A stretch of DNA of 64,000 bases from a virus: IMG/VR virus record IMGVR_UViG_3300035670_000034, positions 62,001-126,000 of that record. The stretch is one strand, 5' to 3'. The notes under the pieces are model-generated. The model did no database searches. It worked only from the letters and a program-made list of their open reading frames with translations, and was not told the DNA's origin. Of this stretch, positions 48,868 to 56,480 are shown one piece after another. Positions within the stretch are counted from its first letter, which is position 1; each line of letters begins with the position of its first letter. The translations under genes and the position numbers were made by a program.

Positions 48868-49142
48868 TTCACAGCCTCGTTTGCCAGAAACTCACTTGTT
48901 AGACCCTCGATGGCTTCCTTGACGCCATCGGCGGTGAAGTGCCTGTAATCCTTAGCATCTTCTTCGCTCACCTCAACGGCGTCCCATGGTCTGTCCCAAT
49001 CAAGTAGTTCAATCTCAACGATTGGGGCGGTTGAGTACGCACCCTCGTCGCTGAAACTAATGGTCGGGTCGTCGTCGTCCTCGCACTCGTAAAGGTACTG
49101 AACGTTGATTTCAACTGTCTGATGAATGATGTATTTCTTCAT
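48864..49142 (-). CDS. Hypothetical acidic protein, 92 residues
   Basis: MKKYIIHQTVEINVQYLYECEDDDDPTISFSDEGAYSTAPIVEIELLDWDRP... acidic beta-rich. First gene of a three-gene unit, E1 at 49150. Confidence 0.7.
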   Translation of the reverse strand: MKKYIIHQTVEINVQYLYECEDDDDPTISFSDEGAYSTAPIVEIELLDWDRPWDAVEVSEEDAKDYRHFTADGVKEAIEGLTSEFLANEAVK

Positions 49143-49168
49143 GCGTAGACCTTACAGGCAATAATGGT

Positions 49169-49336
49169 TTATGACAACGGCTGAACGTCGTGCCTCGTAC
49201 ACCAACCGTCATAGCAGTCGTCGCATAGAAGCACATTTTCCTCATACACGCGTTTGCCATCTTCGGTGGCCCCGGTGGGGGCTAGATTCCAGTGTTCGCC
49301 TAGGTCAACTTCGCACCAGTGGCAGGTTCGGTTCAT
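49169..49336 (-). CDS. Zinc-ribbon protein, 55 residues
   Basis: ATGA overlap. MNRTCHWCEVDLGEHWNLAP... LLCDDCYDGWC has two C-x2-C pairs. Function unknown. Confidence 0.68.
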   Translation of the reverse strand: MNRTCHWCEVDLGEHWNLAPTGATEDGKRVYEENVLLCDDCYDGWCTRHDVQPLS

Positions 49337-49737
49337 GACTTACCCTCCCATTTCAACCGCTCATCGCTTCCCTCTTCTGTCCAGAATGGGAACCCGACGA
49401 ACTCGTTAAAGATGCAGAAGTCGTCGTACTCGGTGCTTGGCTCTTCGCCCCACGATGTACCGCCAGTAATACGCAACTCACGATTGCCATCAAGTGTGAT
49501 GCCCGATACGTCACGATTGCCATCACAGCCGTACACAAGGTCTATTGCGTCAGAGATGCGTTCCTTGACACGGCGTTGTAGGTCATCAGACCATTCCTCG
49601 TCGGTAAAGCCGAAGAAACCGCAGTCCTCCATGCGACCCAAGTCAGTTTCGGTGATTACCAAGCGCTCAAGACGCTTACGGCAGTCTTCTATTGACTCCC
49701 GAATCTCAACGGTCGCAAGTATTAGGTCAGCACCCAT
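49333..49737 (-). CDS. Hypothetical protein, 134 residues
   Basis: ATG 49737, one base after the upstream stop. An N-terminal helix (TVEIRESIEDCRKRLERLV) precedes a Gly-rich alpha/beta part with ELRITGGTSWGEEPSTEYDDF and FPFWTEEG. Not recognised. Confidence 0.7.
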   Translation of the reverse strand: MGADLILATVEIRESIEDCRKRLERLVITETDLGRMEDCGFFGFTDEEWSDDLQRRVKERISDAIDLVYGCDGNRDVSGITLDGNRELRITGGTSWGEEPSTEYDDFCIFNEFVGFPFWTEEGSDERLKWEGKS

Positions 49738-49738
49738 T

Positions 49739-50020
49739 TCAGATGACTTCCCCATCAACAGTGGTCGTGAGACCGTGAGTGTGTTCGGAATGCATCTGCT
49801 GGTACTCGGGATAGGTGTTCCCAATAATTTCGTGCGGGTTGGACTCTTCGTAGCACTCCAGATTCAAAGAACCATCGTCGTTGAACGATAGGACAACGTT
49901 GTAGATGGTGTCTTTAGTGCCGTTGGAGCGGACGATGTTCACTTCTGCGACGCAGGGAGCATCATCCCAGTCAATAAGCGGAATGTCTGCAATTGGGATG
50001 TTTAGTTCGTGTTTCTTCAT
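49739..50020 (-). CDS. Hypothetical protein, 93 residues
   Basis: MKKHELNIPIADIPLIDWDDAPCVAEVNIVRSNGTKDTIYNVVLSFNDDGSLNLE... beta-rich. E1 upstream at 50028. First of a three-gene unit. Confidence 0.7.
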   Translation of the reverse strand: MKKHELNIPIADIPLIDWDDAPCVAEVNIVRSNGTKDTIYNVVLSFNDDGSLNLECYEESNPHEIIGNTYPEYQQMHSEHTHGLTTTVDGEVI

Positions 50021-50047
50021 ACCTGCAACTTACAGGCAATAATTAGT

Positions 50048-50251
50048 TTAAACAACCTCTTGGGTTTCGGCCGTCATCAGGTATAGGCGAATGTCCAGAA
50101 GAAGGTCGGTCATTTCAGACGAAGACACAAGGTCCCTACCCGAAATGTCGGCAATTGCCTTATCCACGAGTTTCAAGGCTTCGCCGATTTCCGGGACCCC
50201 GACACTTGTGCTATCCACTGCGGTGGTGGAAGACTCAACCATGGTATCCAT
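50048..50251 (-). CDS. Hypothetical protein, 67 residues
   Basis: MDTMVESSTTAVDSTSVGVPEIGEALKLVDKAIADISGRDLVSSSEMTDLLLDIRLYL... Ser/Thr-rich start, then helices. E2 at 50211 lies antisense within its first codons. Not recognised. Confidence 0.65.
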   Translation of the reverse strand: MDTMVESSTTAVDSTSVGVPEIGEALKLVDKAIADISGRDLVSSSEMTDLLLDIRLYLMTAETQEVV

Positions 50252-50586
50252 TATACAAACTTACACAGTATGGCGTGAGTATCTTCGCCATTCCACTCGA
50301 CATCAAAGCCCTCGTTGCGTAGTGCGGACACGATAATGTGCGCCCCGCCGTTGTCGTGATAAATGTATTGGTAATCATTGCGAGCATTGCCACTATCTCT
50401 GGCAAAGGCAAGGTAATTACCCTGGCCACCATACGTCCATGCAACAGGTGTGCCTGGTTTGTAGTTGGGTTCCATGTCGGCTGCTGCACATGTACGGCAA
50501 CAATCCATGCGATTTAGTTGGGTATAGACCCCAAGTTTTGCCACTGCTCTCCATGCAGCATTCCAGCGTTGTCGCTGAGTTCTCAC
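50251..50586 (-). CDS. DUF6891-like protein, 111 residues
   Basis: GTG 50586 overlaps the upstream stop. CCRTCAAADM, then YIYHDNGGAHIIVSALRNEGFDVEWNGEDTHAILC, follows the CC-x2-C and G[LF]xVxWxG pattern of a small bacterial family I recall as DUF6891. Identification is by memory of the pattern only. Confidence 0.65.
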   Translation of the reverse strand: MRTQRQRWNAAWRAVAKLGVYTQLNRMDCCRTCAAADMEPNYKPGTPVAWTYGGQGNYLAFARDSGNARNDYQYIYHDNGGAHIIVSALRNEGFDVEWNGEDTHAILCKFV

Positions 50587-50861
50587 AGCAGTTCCTCCAA
50601 GGCACTATCCCAATCAGTGTCGTTTTCGCCAAGGGTATTGACGAAGTAGTACATCTTGCTGAACCTCATTGACTGCTTGTGAAAGAAGTTGTAAAGTTCT
50701 TGCGAACCCTCGCCGTACTTATCGCAAAGTTGGGCGAACTCCTCCAGAATGGCGTCCCTCTCCTCTTCGGGAAGGTTGTTGAAAGACTCAACCACTTCGC
50801 TCCAGACCTTCGCCTGATAAGCCTCGTGGAGGAGGTTGATGAATTCGGTGTCGTTTTCCAT
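50583..50861 (-). CDS. Hypothetical helical protein, 92 residues
   Basis: MENDTEFINLLHEAYQAKVWSEVVESFNNLPEEERDAILEEFAQLCDKYGEGSQELYNFFH; fully helical and acidic. E1 at 50870. Possibly anti-sigma-like by length, but no evidence. Confidence 0.7.
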   Translation of the reverse strand: MENDTEFINLLHEAYQAKVWSEVVESFNNLPEEERDAILEEFAQLCDKYGEGSQELYNFFHKQSMRFSKMYYFVNTLGENDTDWDSALEELL

Positions 50862-51075
50862 GTGTTGCACCTTACAGGCAATAATTACTTATTCCAACCC
50901 CCATGTGCGCATCCGCGCGCCATGGAAGACTCATCCTACAGGCATTAATGGGTTAACGCTCGCGAGCCCCGGATATACCAGACGTGCTGACCGTCACAGA
51001 CATTGCAGGTTGTCAAACTACGTGGCTATCCACTACGGTGGTGGAAGACAGTTATAACCAATAAGGAGAAACCAC

Positions 51076-51471
51076 ATGAAACCACGGCTAGTTAGTACGC
51101 CATCAACAGAAGGGGCGCTGCACACAATTGCATATGCCCGTAATAAAGATGGCCGAATTGACCTTGATGCATACAAGGGCCTAACTGGGACTATTGAATC
51201 AAACAACCTAAAGATTGATGTAAAAATCAACAACGCTCGAGTTCGTTACGGGCATCTCGATTTGAATGTCAGTCCGATGTCCGGGGCTGGCGAGGTATGG
51301 GTTGAGCGAAAGAATATTGAAATCAACAACGACCCTGCGGCCAAGGCCCCCGTGGCAAAGATGAAAACTCGCAAAATTGACGAATCAAAACCGGAAAACG
51401 CGTTTCCGAAGAACGACATCAAGGAAATGATTCGGATGATGATTCAGGAAGAGCGCCAAAAGGCCGTCTAA
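51076..51471 (+). CDS. Hypothetical protein, 131 residues
   Basis: AAGGAG seven bases before ATG. N-terminal beta domain (YARNKDGRIDLDAYKGLTGTIESNNLKIDVKINNARVRYGHLD), linker, basic C-terminal helix. An E2 copy at 51026 precedes it by 28 bases. First + gene of region 4. Not recognised. Confidence 0.72.
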   Translation: MKPRLVSTPSTEGALHTIAYARNKDGRIDLDAYKGLTGTIESNNLKIDVKINNARVRYGHLDLNVSPMSGAGEVWVERKNIEINNDPAAKAPVAKMKTRKIDESKPENAFPKNDIKEMIRMMIQEERQKAV

Positions 51472-51689
51472 TAACGGCCCGGCCGCAAGTCTTCCCGAAG
51501 GTATACCACATCTCCGTCATCTTTGGATTCGATGGCGGAAGATGTGGGAACCTCATCTGTGTCTGCCTTCACAGGGGCCTCTTCTGATAATTCTTCAGAA
51601 CTTTCTTCTTCCGCCGCCGGCTGCGGCTCAAAATGAATTCGCTCAAGTTTTTGGTTGGACCCGAGGGCCCCGTGATTGTTCCCGGCCAT
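51468..51689 (-). CDS. Disordered acidic protein, 73 residues
   Basis: MAGNNHGALGSNQKLERIHFEP... followed by PAAEEESSEELSEEAP; Glu/Ser-rich tail ending REDLRPGRY. Convergent 4-bp overlap with 51076-51471. Not recognised. Confidence 0.6.
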   Translation of the reverse strand: MAGNNHGALGSNQKLERIHFEPQPAAEEESSEELSEEAPVKADTDEVPTSSAIESKDDGDVVYLREDLRPGRY

Positions 51690-51726
51690 GTTGTCTTACC
51701 TCATTATTGCCTGTAACGTGTTTGCC

Positions 51727-52161
51727 ATGCTAAATCTAACAGATGACTACATAGACAGTTTACCTGCGGACACACGACGCATCCCTGATGTTGAGCGTGG
51801 CCTATACGTATTACAGACGTGGCAGAAGAATGGGGCCAGTGGCTCACCTGCTTCATGGCTCAAAAATTACATGATTCGCTCAGAGGGTTTGATGTGGATA
51901 AATCAAAACATCATCCCAAAACTAGGCGTCGCCATCGTGGCCGAGGAAAAGACGGAAAAACGCAAGGACAAGTACGCCAAGTTGGAGAAACTTGCGCTGG
52001 ATAACCTGTATCACGAATTCACGACCCAGCAACTCGCTGATGAGTCGGGGCTCGGCGCACAAACCATTAGCAAGTGGGCAAAGACCACTGGTTACTTCCG
52101 AGTAATAGGGCGTGGCAAGTGGGAAGCCCGCAATCCAAAAGATGACCGCAAAAACGCCTAG
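51727..52161 (+). CDS. HTH-containing protein, 144 residues
   Basis: Start ATG 51727 follows a + strand E1 copy. The C-terminal part has FTTQQLADESGLGAQTISKWAKTTGYFRVIGRGKWEAR, a helix-turn-helix. The N-terminal part ends with MWINQNIIPKLGVAIVAEE. Likely transcription factor for the MoxR/VWA operon 38 bp downstream (inference). Confidence 0.75.
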   Translation: MLNLTDDYIDSLPADTRRIPDVERGLYVLQTWQKNGASGSPASWLKNYMIRSEGLMWINQNIIPKLGVAIVAEEKTEKRKDKYAKLEKLALDNLYHEFTTQQLADESGLGAQTISKWAKTTGYFRVIGRGKWEARNPKDDRKNA

Positions 52162-52198
52162 GGTTGTCTTAACTCATTATTGCCTGTAAGGTACAAGT

Positions 52199-52921
52199 AT
52201 GACAACTACAAACACCACCACCAAACTCCCCGAGTGCTGGCAAGCACTTGAGGATGTACTTACCAACAACATTGACCGAGTCATCTTGTTTGGTCCCCCA
52301 GGGACAGGCAAGACGTACGCAGGCATGAATTTCGGCAACGTGGGTAACGGCTCGTTCCGCATCACCTGCACCGAGGACATGACCAACCTGAACGTAGACG
52401 GCGCTTTCATGCCGACTAGTGACGGCAAGGCTTTCAAGTGGTATGAGGGTTCTGCTCTTAAGGCATGGCAGGCAGGCGGTCGTCTCGTCGTGGACGAGAT
52501 TGACAAGGCTGGCTCCGACGTGTTCGCCACGCTACTGAACTTCCTTGACTCTCCTGAGTCTGCATCGTGGGAGCATCCTGAGAACGGACAGATTATCCGT
52601 CCCTCCAATGGATTCTCCGCAGTGATGACCACCAACGTTGAGGACATGGACGAATTGCCCGAAGCGTTGGCCGACCGATTCCCTGTTCGGATTCGCATCA
52701 ACCAGCCACATCCCAATGCACTGCGTCGTCTCTCACGAGACCTGCGTGAGGTTGCGGTTAACTACGCCGACGCTGGACGAGACCGAATTTCACTGCGAAC
52801 GTTCATGGCCTTTGACAATCTCCGAAACTCAATGGGCGACGAACGTGCCAGCAAGATTGTCTTTGGGCATCGTGCTGACGGAATCATGGATGCTCTCAGG
52901 GTTAATGCGGTGGCATCGTGA
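52199..52921 (+). CDS. MoxR-type AAA+ ATPase
   Basis: 240 residues. Walker A GPPGTGKT (32-39), Walker B LVVDEID (96-102), then MTTNVEDMDELPEALADRF with the sensor and arginine-finger region. MoxR-family AAA+ proteins assemble rings that act with VWA partners as metal-insertase or chaperone complexes; CobS of the cobaltochelatase is a relative. E1 (+) lies upstream, GTGA overlap with the VWA gene. Confidence 0.9.
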   Translation: MTTTNTTTKLPECWQALEDVLTNNIDRVILFGPPGTGKTYAGMNFGNVGNGSFRITCTEDMTNLNVDGAFMPTSDGKAFKWYEGSALKAWQAGGRLVVDEIDKAGSDVFATLLNFLDSPESASWEHPENGQIIRPSNGFSAVMTTNVEDMDELPEALADRFPVRIRINQPHPNALRRLSRDLREVAVNYADAGRDRISLRTFMAFDNLRNSMGDERASKIVFGHRADGIMDALRVNAVAS

Positions 52922-54471
52922 CCACAAAAACCACGATTGAACCACACGCACTAACACGGCGTGATAGACCGACACTGCGCTGGAGCGTTGAAGAAGTCAT
53001 CGCCAAGCGTGGATACGCCAAGACCGACATCATCGGGCGCAAGATATATGCGCCTGCTGGATTGTCGGAACTTGAGCGTGTCGTACGTGCGCACGAGTTG
53101 ATGCATGCCAGAATCACACCTGCCGAAGAAATTGGTGATTGGATTAAACGTGGCGTTGCGTCAAAAGATTCAATCTATGCAGTTGAAGAAGTGCGTGTTA
53201 ACTACGCAATTCAAAAGGCTGGCTTTGATTTAAACGAACTGACCGACGGCAACGAAGATGCTGACGGCGAACTTGCAGTAATCCAAAACAATTGGGAGGG
53301 TGCCGTTCGTTTTGCGGTCGCTACCGCTGGCACTGCTGGCGGTAAACGATTTCTCGTCGGCGTGCGTCGCCAATCAAAACATTGGGCGAATGCTCTTCAA
53401 CGAATCCAAAAACATATTTGGAAACAAATTGAGGGTGCCGACACTGGTCGTATCGGCCGTAAGCGTGTAGTGAGGGAACCTTTGTTCTCAACCGAGGTAC
53501 ATAAGTACATCGGGCTTGCACCTGCTGGCTTTGCGTGGACCGAGCGTTGGGCTGAGTACCTTGACCGACTTGGTGCGATGCAACCGCCTGAAAAGAATCC
53601 GACCACGGCCAAGAAAACAAAGAAATCAAGCACCGAGGCCGAGGGTAAAGAAGATGAATCCGACAAGTCCGAGTCCGAGTCTGGCGACAAAACTGATTCT
53701 GAAGAATCAACAGAAATTGCCAATAAAGGTTCTGAGGATGACTTTGAAGAACGTATGCGTCGGATGAATCCGCTCTCATACAGCCGTGGTAGCGAAGAGT
53801 GGAGCAAACTCCTATGGGGCAAGACAAAATTGTCTCGTGTCTCAAAGGGTGCTCTTGGCAAGAAGCGCTATGCGATGCAATACGGTCGCAATCCACGACG
53901 CATCGGGCGACTCTACACTGACCCACAACGTCGTGTGTTTGACCACGAGCGTCGTGCCAAGGGTGGAATTGTCCTGATTGACGGTTCTGGCTCTATGGCA
54001 CTTGACCGTGATGACGTTCTCAAGATTCTGCAAGTGGCACCAGGTGCGACTGTCGCAATCTATTCCGACATGGATGAGGGTGAGGGCCGTTTGCCAAACA
54101 TCCACATTCTCGCAAAAGACGGAAAATGTGTTGAGGAAAAAGACATGCCAGATTTTGGCGCTGGCAACGGCGTTGACTTCCCTGCTCTTGATTGGGCGAT
54201 TAAGGAACGCAAGAAGAAGGAACCTGTCGTTTGGGTAACTGATGGCGGTGTGTGCGTTGCCAACAGCGGATTTAATCATTCGCTAGCGGTGCAGTGCATC
54301 AATCACGCCAAGCGCCATAAAGTAATCTGCGTTGACCACGTTGATTCGGCAATCAAACAATTGCAGGCTCTGAACAACGGACAGACTGTCCGAGTCAAGT
54401 ACCCTCAGTACTTCACTCAAGTCATCAACCACTTGGGCGGTATGGACGAAGAACAGGTAGTCAAGAAGTAA
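52918..54471 (+). CDS. VWA-domain protein with N-terminal metallopeptidase-like HELMH
   Basis: 517 residues from GTG 52918. AHELMH (58-63) is an HExxH zinc-peptidase signature as in DUF2201_N proteins. An acidic Ser/Lys linker follows (about residues 222-270), then the VWA fold with the MIDAS DGSGS (355-359) and VVWVTDGG. The pair MoxR plus this protein resembles CobS/CobT-type and DUF2201 systems. Acts presumably with the ATPase; the target is unknown. Confidence 0.85.
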   Translation: MTTKTTIEPHALTRRDRPTLRWSVEEVIAKRGYAKTDIIGRKIYAPAGLSELERVVRAHELMHARITPAEEIGDWIKRGVASKDSIYAVEEVRVNYAIQKAGFDLNELTDGNEDADGELAVIQNNWEGAVRFAVATAGTAGGKRFLVGVRRQSKHWANALQRIQKHIWKQIEGADTGRIGRKRVVREPLFSTEVHKYIGLAPAGFAWTERWAEYLDRLGAMQPPEKNPTTAKKTKKSSTEAEGKEDESDKSESESGDKTDSEESTEIANKGSEDDFEERMRRMNPLSYSRGSEEWSKLLWGKTKLSRVSKGALGKKRYAMQYGRNPRRIGRLYTDPQRRVFDHERRAKGGIVLIDGSGSMALDRDDVLKILQVAPGATVAIYSDMDEGEGRLPNIHILAKDGKCVEEKDMPDFGAGNGVDFPALDWAIKERKKKEPVVWVTDGGVCVANSGFNHSLAVQCINHAKRHKVICVDHVDSAIKQLQALNNGQTVRVKYPQYFTQVINHLGGMDEEQVVKK

Positions 54472-54482
54472 TGAAGAAGTCA

Positions 54483-54520
54483 GCCAGCGCACGTTTAGGT
54501 TGGTGTTCACGTGCGCTGGC
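54483..54520 (+). terminator. Perfect 12-bp hairpin after the VWA gene
   Basis: GCCAGCGCACGT/ACGTGCGCTGGC around a 14-base loop, 12 bases after the stop. A 50-codon frame (54471-54623, TAATG) also runs through it; I consider the hairpin more likely functional. Confidence 0.6.
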
Positions 54521-54640
54521 ACCAAAAGACGGTGTCACCGGCAGTGACCCAAGCCAGCAAATATGCTGGCCATGCGTCCTAGCGCACTTCCCGCTGTCGG
54601 TGGCACTGTCTTGCAATTACTAAACGAAAGGAAGACAATC

Positions 54641-54850
54641 ATGAATGGCAAGACTCTTGCAGGAGAGAGACGCGGCCAGGCGGCTCAGCGCAGAAACGTC
54701 AATTTCGCGTTGACGATGTCGCAGTTCGAAGAACTTCAAGACATGGCCATGATGGCGGACATGCAGATATCCGAATACATCAGATACGCGATTTTCGGGG
54801 CCGCCGCTGCCAGGCGGCCGCGCAACCAGAGGAGCGCGCCGCAGCAATGA
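54641..54850 (+). CDS. Ribbon-helix-helix-like protein, 69 residues
   Basis: ATG 54641 has AAGGAAG nine bases upstream. RRNVNFALTMSQFEELQDMAMMADMQISEYIRYAIFG is the strand-helix-helix of Arc/MobC-like proteins. ATGA overlap with the YGGGK miniprotein. Confidence 0.72.
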   Translation: MNGKTLAGERRGQAAQRRNVNFALTMSQFEELQDMAMMADMQISEYIRYAIFGAAAARRPRNQRSAPQQ

Positions 54851-54951
54851 GAAGTTCTAAAAAGTTTTTTTTCTTCTGGTTCACCCAGTTGATGTCGCGC
54901 GTCATTTCACCATACGGTGGTGGAAAGCAACGTCCTAACTCCGGCGCATGA
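54847..54951 (+). CDS. 34-residue miniprotein ending in SPYGGGKQRPNSGA
   Basis: ATGA overlap with the RHH gene. A hydrophobic N-terminal helix (KKFFFFWFTQLM) precedes the E2-encoded tail SPYGGGKQRP. It is one of two intact genes that translate E2. The 3' end overlaps the convergent membrane gene by 17 bases. Confidence 0.55.
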   Translation: MRSSKKFFFFWFTQLMSRVISPYGGGKQRPNSGA

Positions 54952-55180
54952 ACGCGCGGTCCCACACCCGTAGGAAGTTGAATCCCAAAATCAAACTCGT
55001 ACAATTAACCCAAGAAAGTTTCCATGAGATTGCATCGATTGACCAGAAGAGCCGCACCGCCAGGTAGAGGGCCAAAGAATAAACCAGGCTTGAGAACACG
55101 AAGTTCAAGAAACCAGACAAGATTTGCTGTTTTGCCTGTTCCTGGAATTTCCGGAACTCCTCCATCTCCGGATGGCTCAC
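54935..55180 (-). CDS. Two-TM membrane protein, 81 residues
   Basis: ILSGFLNFVFSSLVYSLALYLAVRLFW and KLSWVNCTSLILGFNFL are membrane helices after a charged N-terminus. ATGA overlap with the upstream HA-domain gene. Function unknown. Confidence 0.68.
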   Translation of the reverse strand: MSHPEMEEFRKFQEQAKQQILSGFLNFVFSSLVYSLALYLAVRLFWSIDAISWKLSWVNCTSLILGFNFLRVWDRAFMRRS

Positions 55181-55557
55181 TGGGAAACCTGAGAATTTTT
55201 GCGAACAATCTGGTGAACGCGTTGGCGAGAAAGTTCAAACTCATCAGCAATAAAGCGAAGAGATTTTCCGCCGCGATGCAAGTCCAATATCTTGGAGTTT
55301 CTGTCGGAGTTCGTAGCCGGCCCTGGGCGCAGCGGGCCCCATTGCCAGTCGCGAATTTGCTCGAGTCGCTGAATCTTTTCCTGGCTCAATTGCCCCTTGC
55401 GGCGACGCTGTCGAAGATACCCAACCCAAGAACCCAGCGGAACGGGGTTGCCATCGACCTCCTCGATGTGATTGGCCGGGACTCGACAGTGGTCTTCCCG
55501 CGCGACGAAGTTATTAAGGGCTGTAATTGTTGTGTTAAAACGGGTAACGTTGTCCAT
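55177..55557 (-). CDS. Helicase-associated (HA) domain plus HTH protein
   Basis: 126 residues. FNTTITALNNFVAREDHCRVPANHIEEVDGNPVPLGSWVGYLRQRRR...LEQIRDWQW is a helicase-associated domain; LHRGGKSLRFIADEFELSRQRVHQIVRK is a sigma70-region-4-like HTH. A DNA-binding regulator is likely. Confidence 0.8.
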   Translation of the reverse strand: MDNVTRFNTTITALNNFVAREDHCRVPANHIEEVDGNPVPLGSWVGYLRQRRRKGQLSQEKIQRLEQIRDWQWGPLRPGPATNSDRNSKILDLHRGGKSLRFIADEFELSRQRVHQIVRKNSQVSQ

Positions 55558-55679
55558 GTCGAAGACAATAGCAAATGCATTTAAGCCTCAAGTTGATATT
55601 TTGAAACTTTAATTAGAAATAGTTTTTGACAAACCTTTACGGTGGTGGAAAGCAACTCGTTGAGTGGTACTATCTAGGG

Positions 55680-56063
55680 ATGGAAGACCACGACGAACAA
55701 GATTTGGCTAGATTTGTCGAAAGAGTCAGAGAAGATATGGAGTTTGGGGAAACAGATGGCGGCCCCAATCGAATCATTGCTTCATGCCAAGACGTCGAGT
55801 CGGACATATACCTGCTGATAATGGCCGTGCCGCGCGAGTCCCTGTCCGATGGCGTGGGCCCCGAGTTATTCCAGACACCAGATGAACATAAGTTTCTGGC
55901 CTGCCTAAACGAGGAAGTTCTTTGGGCAAAAGCAGATGAAATAAGTGAAGAAAATATTTTCTACACAAGCCAGGAAAAAAATGACCTGATGGCTGAATTT
56001 ATTGCGGACTTTTTGCCGCCGCTATTCGAGCGCGCTCGAGAAATGATTCCGCTAGATATTTAA
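55680..56063 (+). CDS. Hypothetical acidic protein, 127 residues
   Basis: MEDHDEQDLARFVERVREDMEFGE... with central IYLLIMAVPRESL and helical end. The frame extends upstream through E2 to TTG 55626 (TNLYGGGKQLVEW), so the E2 peptide may be its N-terminus. Not recognised. Confidence 0.68.
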   Translation: MEDHDEQDLARFVERVREDMEFGETDGGPNRIIASCQDVESDIYLLIMAVPRESLSDGVGPELFQTPDEHKFLACLNEEVLWAKADEISEENIFYTSQEKNDLMAEFIADFLPPLFERAREMIPLDI

Positions 56064-56480
56064 GCGCCTTGGTGGTGGAAAGGTTGGGGACTGCCGCCAG
56101 AAGAACCCAACCACCGAAGAAACACACTTCGTGGCGGCAGCCCCGCTACGCGACCAAGGGGGAAAGGGGGGGAACACCCTGGCCACGCAATTATCGAAAG
56201 TACCACAGAGATTTGTTGTCCCAGTGTAACTTTTAAAAATTTTGTCGAAGTTGCATGTTTTGCCGCCGGGTGCTGCTAGCGTGAGCCCCGTTCCGCGTTT
56301 CGCGTTTCCTCCCTGGGGCAAGGGGCGCGGAACAACAAAATACTTCTGCGCAGGAAGACCAACCATCAAAAACAACACCCAAAACTGGGTGCCGGCGGAG
56401 CCTTGCCAAAAATCAAAAGTTTTAAGCAAAGGTTCCCCCGGACCCCCTCCAAAGTTCAACACTCTAAGAAGTGTTCAATT
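56064..56480. other. 417-bp gap with several hairpins
   Basis: No credible gene. Stems: CTGCCGCCA/TGGCGGCAG (56090-56139), GTTCCGCG/CGCGGAAC (56290-56333), CACCCA/TGGGTG (56376-56391) and AACACT/AGTGTT (56458-56475). Three GYCCCG/CGGGRC-type hexamers lie here or nearby. Structured leader or non-coding RNA is possible. Confidence 0.5.

Larger units (their letters stand above)
31170..52192. promoter_or_regulatory. Start-associated element family E1, 34 copies
   Basis: On the coding strand the consensus is GTTG-N3-TA-N3-CATTATTGCCTGTAAGG, then 5-10 bases to a start codon. First bases of the 31 copies serving - genes: 31170, 32353, 32978, 33218, 33565, 34049, 35151, 35645, 36123, 37745, 38534, 39205, 39723, 39911, 40631, 41376, 42525, 42925, 43490, 44275, 44520, 45183, 45769, 46392, 46819, 47507, 48360, 49150, 50028, 50870 and 50935 (degenerate). 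Copies serving + genes: 36151-36182, 51690-51719, 52163-52192. None occur outside this span. The placement recalls mycobacteriophage start-associated sequences; the sequence is different. The AAGG end can act as Shine-Dalgarno and the TA-N3 part may be a -10 box. Confidence 0.88.

Noticed and set aside
50861-50934. 20-codon - frame MSLPWRADAHMGVG upstream of 50861
   Set aside because: Its ATG is too close to the degenerate E1 and the frame ends inside the next E1; no independent support.
54471-54623. 50-codon frame MKKSASARLGWC... after the VWA gene
   Set aside because: It runs through a perfect 12-bp hairpin and has no recognisable character; TAATG coupling alone is not enough.
56067-56083. 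Fourteenth E2 copy (CTTGGTGGTGGAAAGG)
   Set aside because: Only the GGTGGTGGAAAG core is present, the frame gives no YGGG, and the CTAT part is missing.
56052-56462. 136-codon - frame across the hairpin-rich gap
   Set aside because: Pro/Gly/Cys-rich, no family resemblance, overlaps several stems and lacks a start signal.
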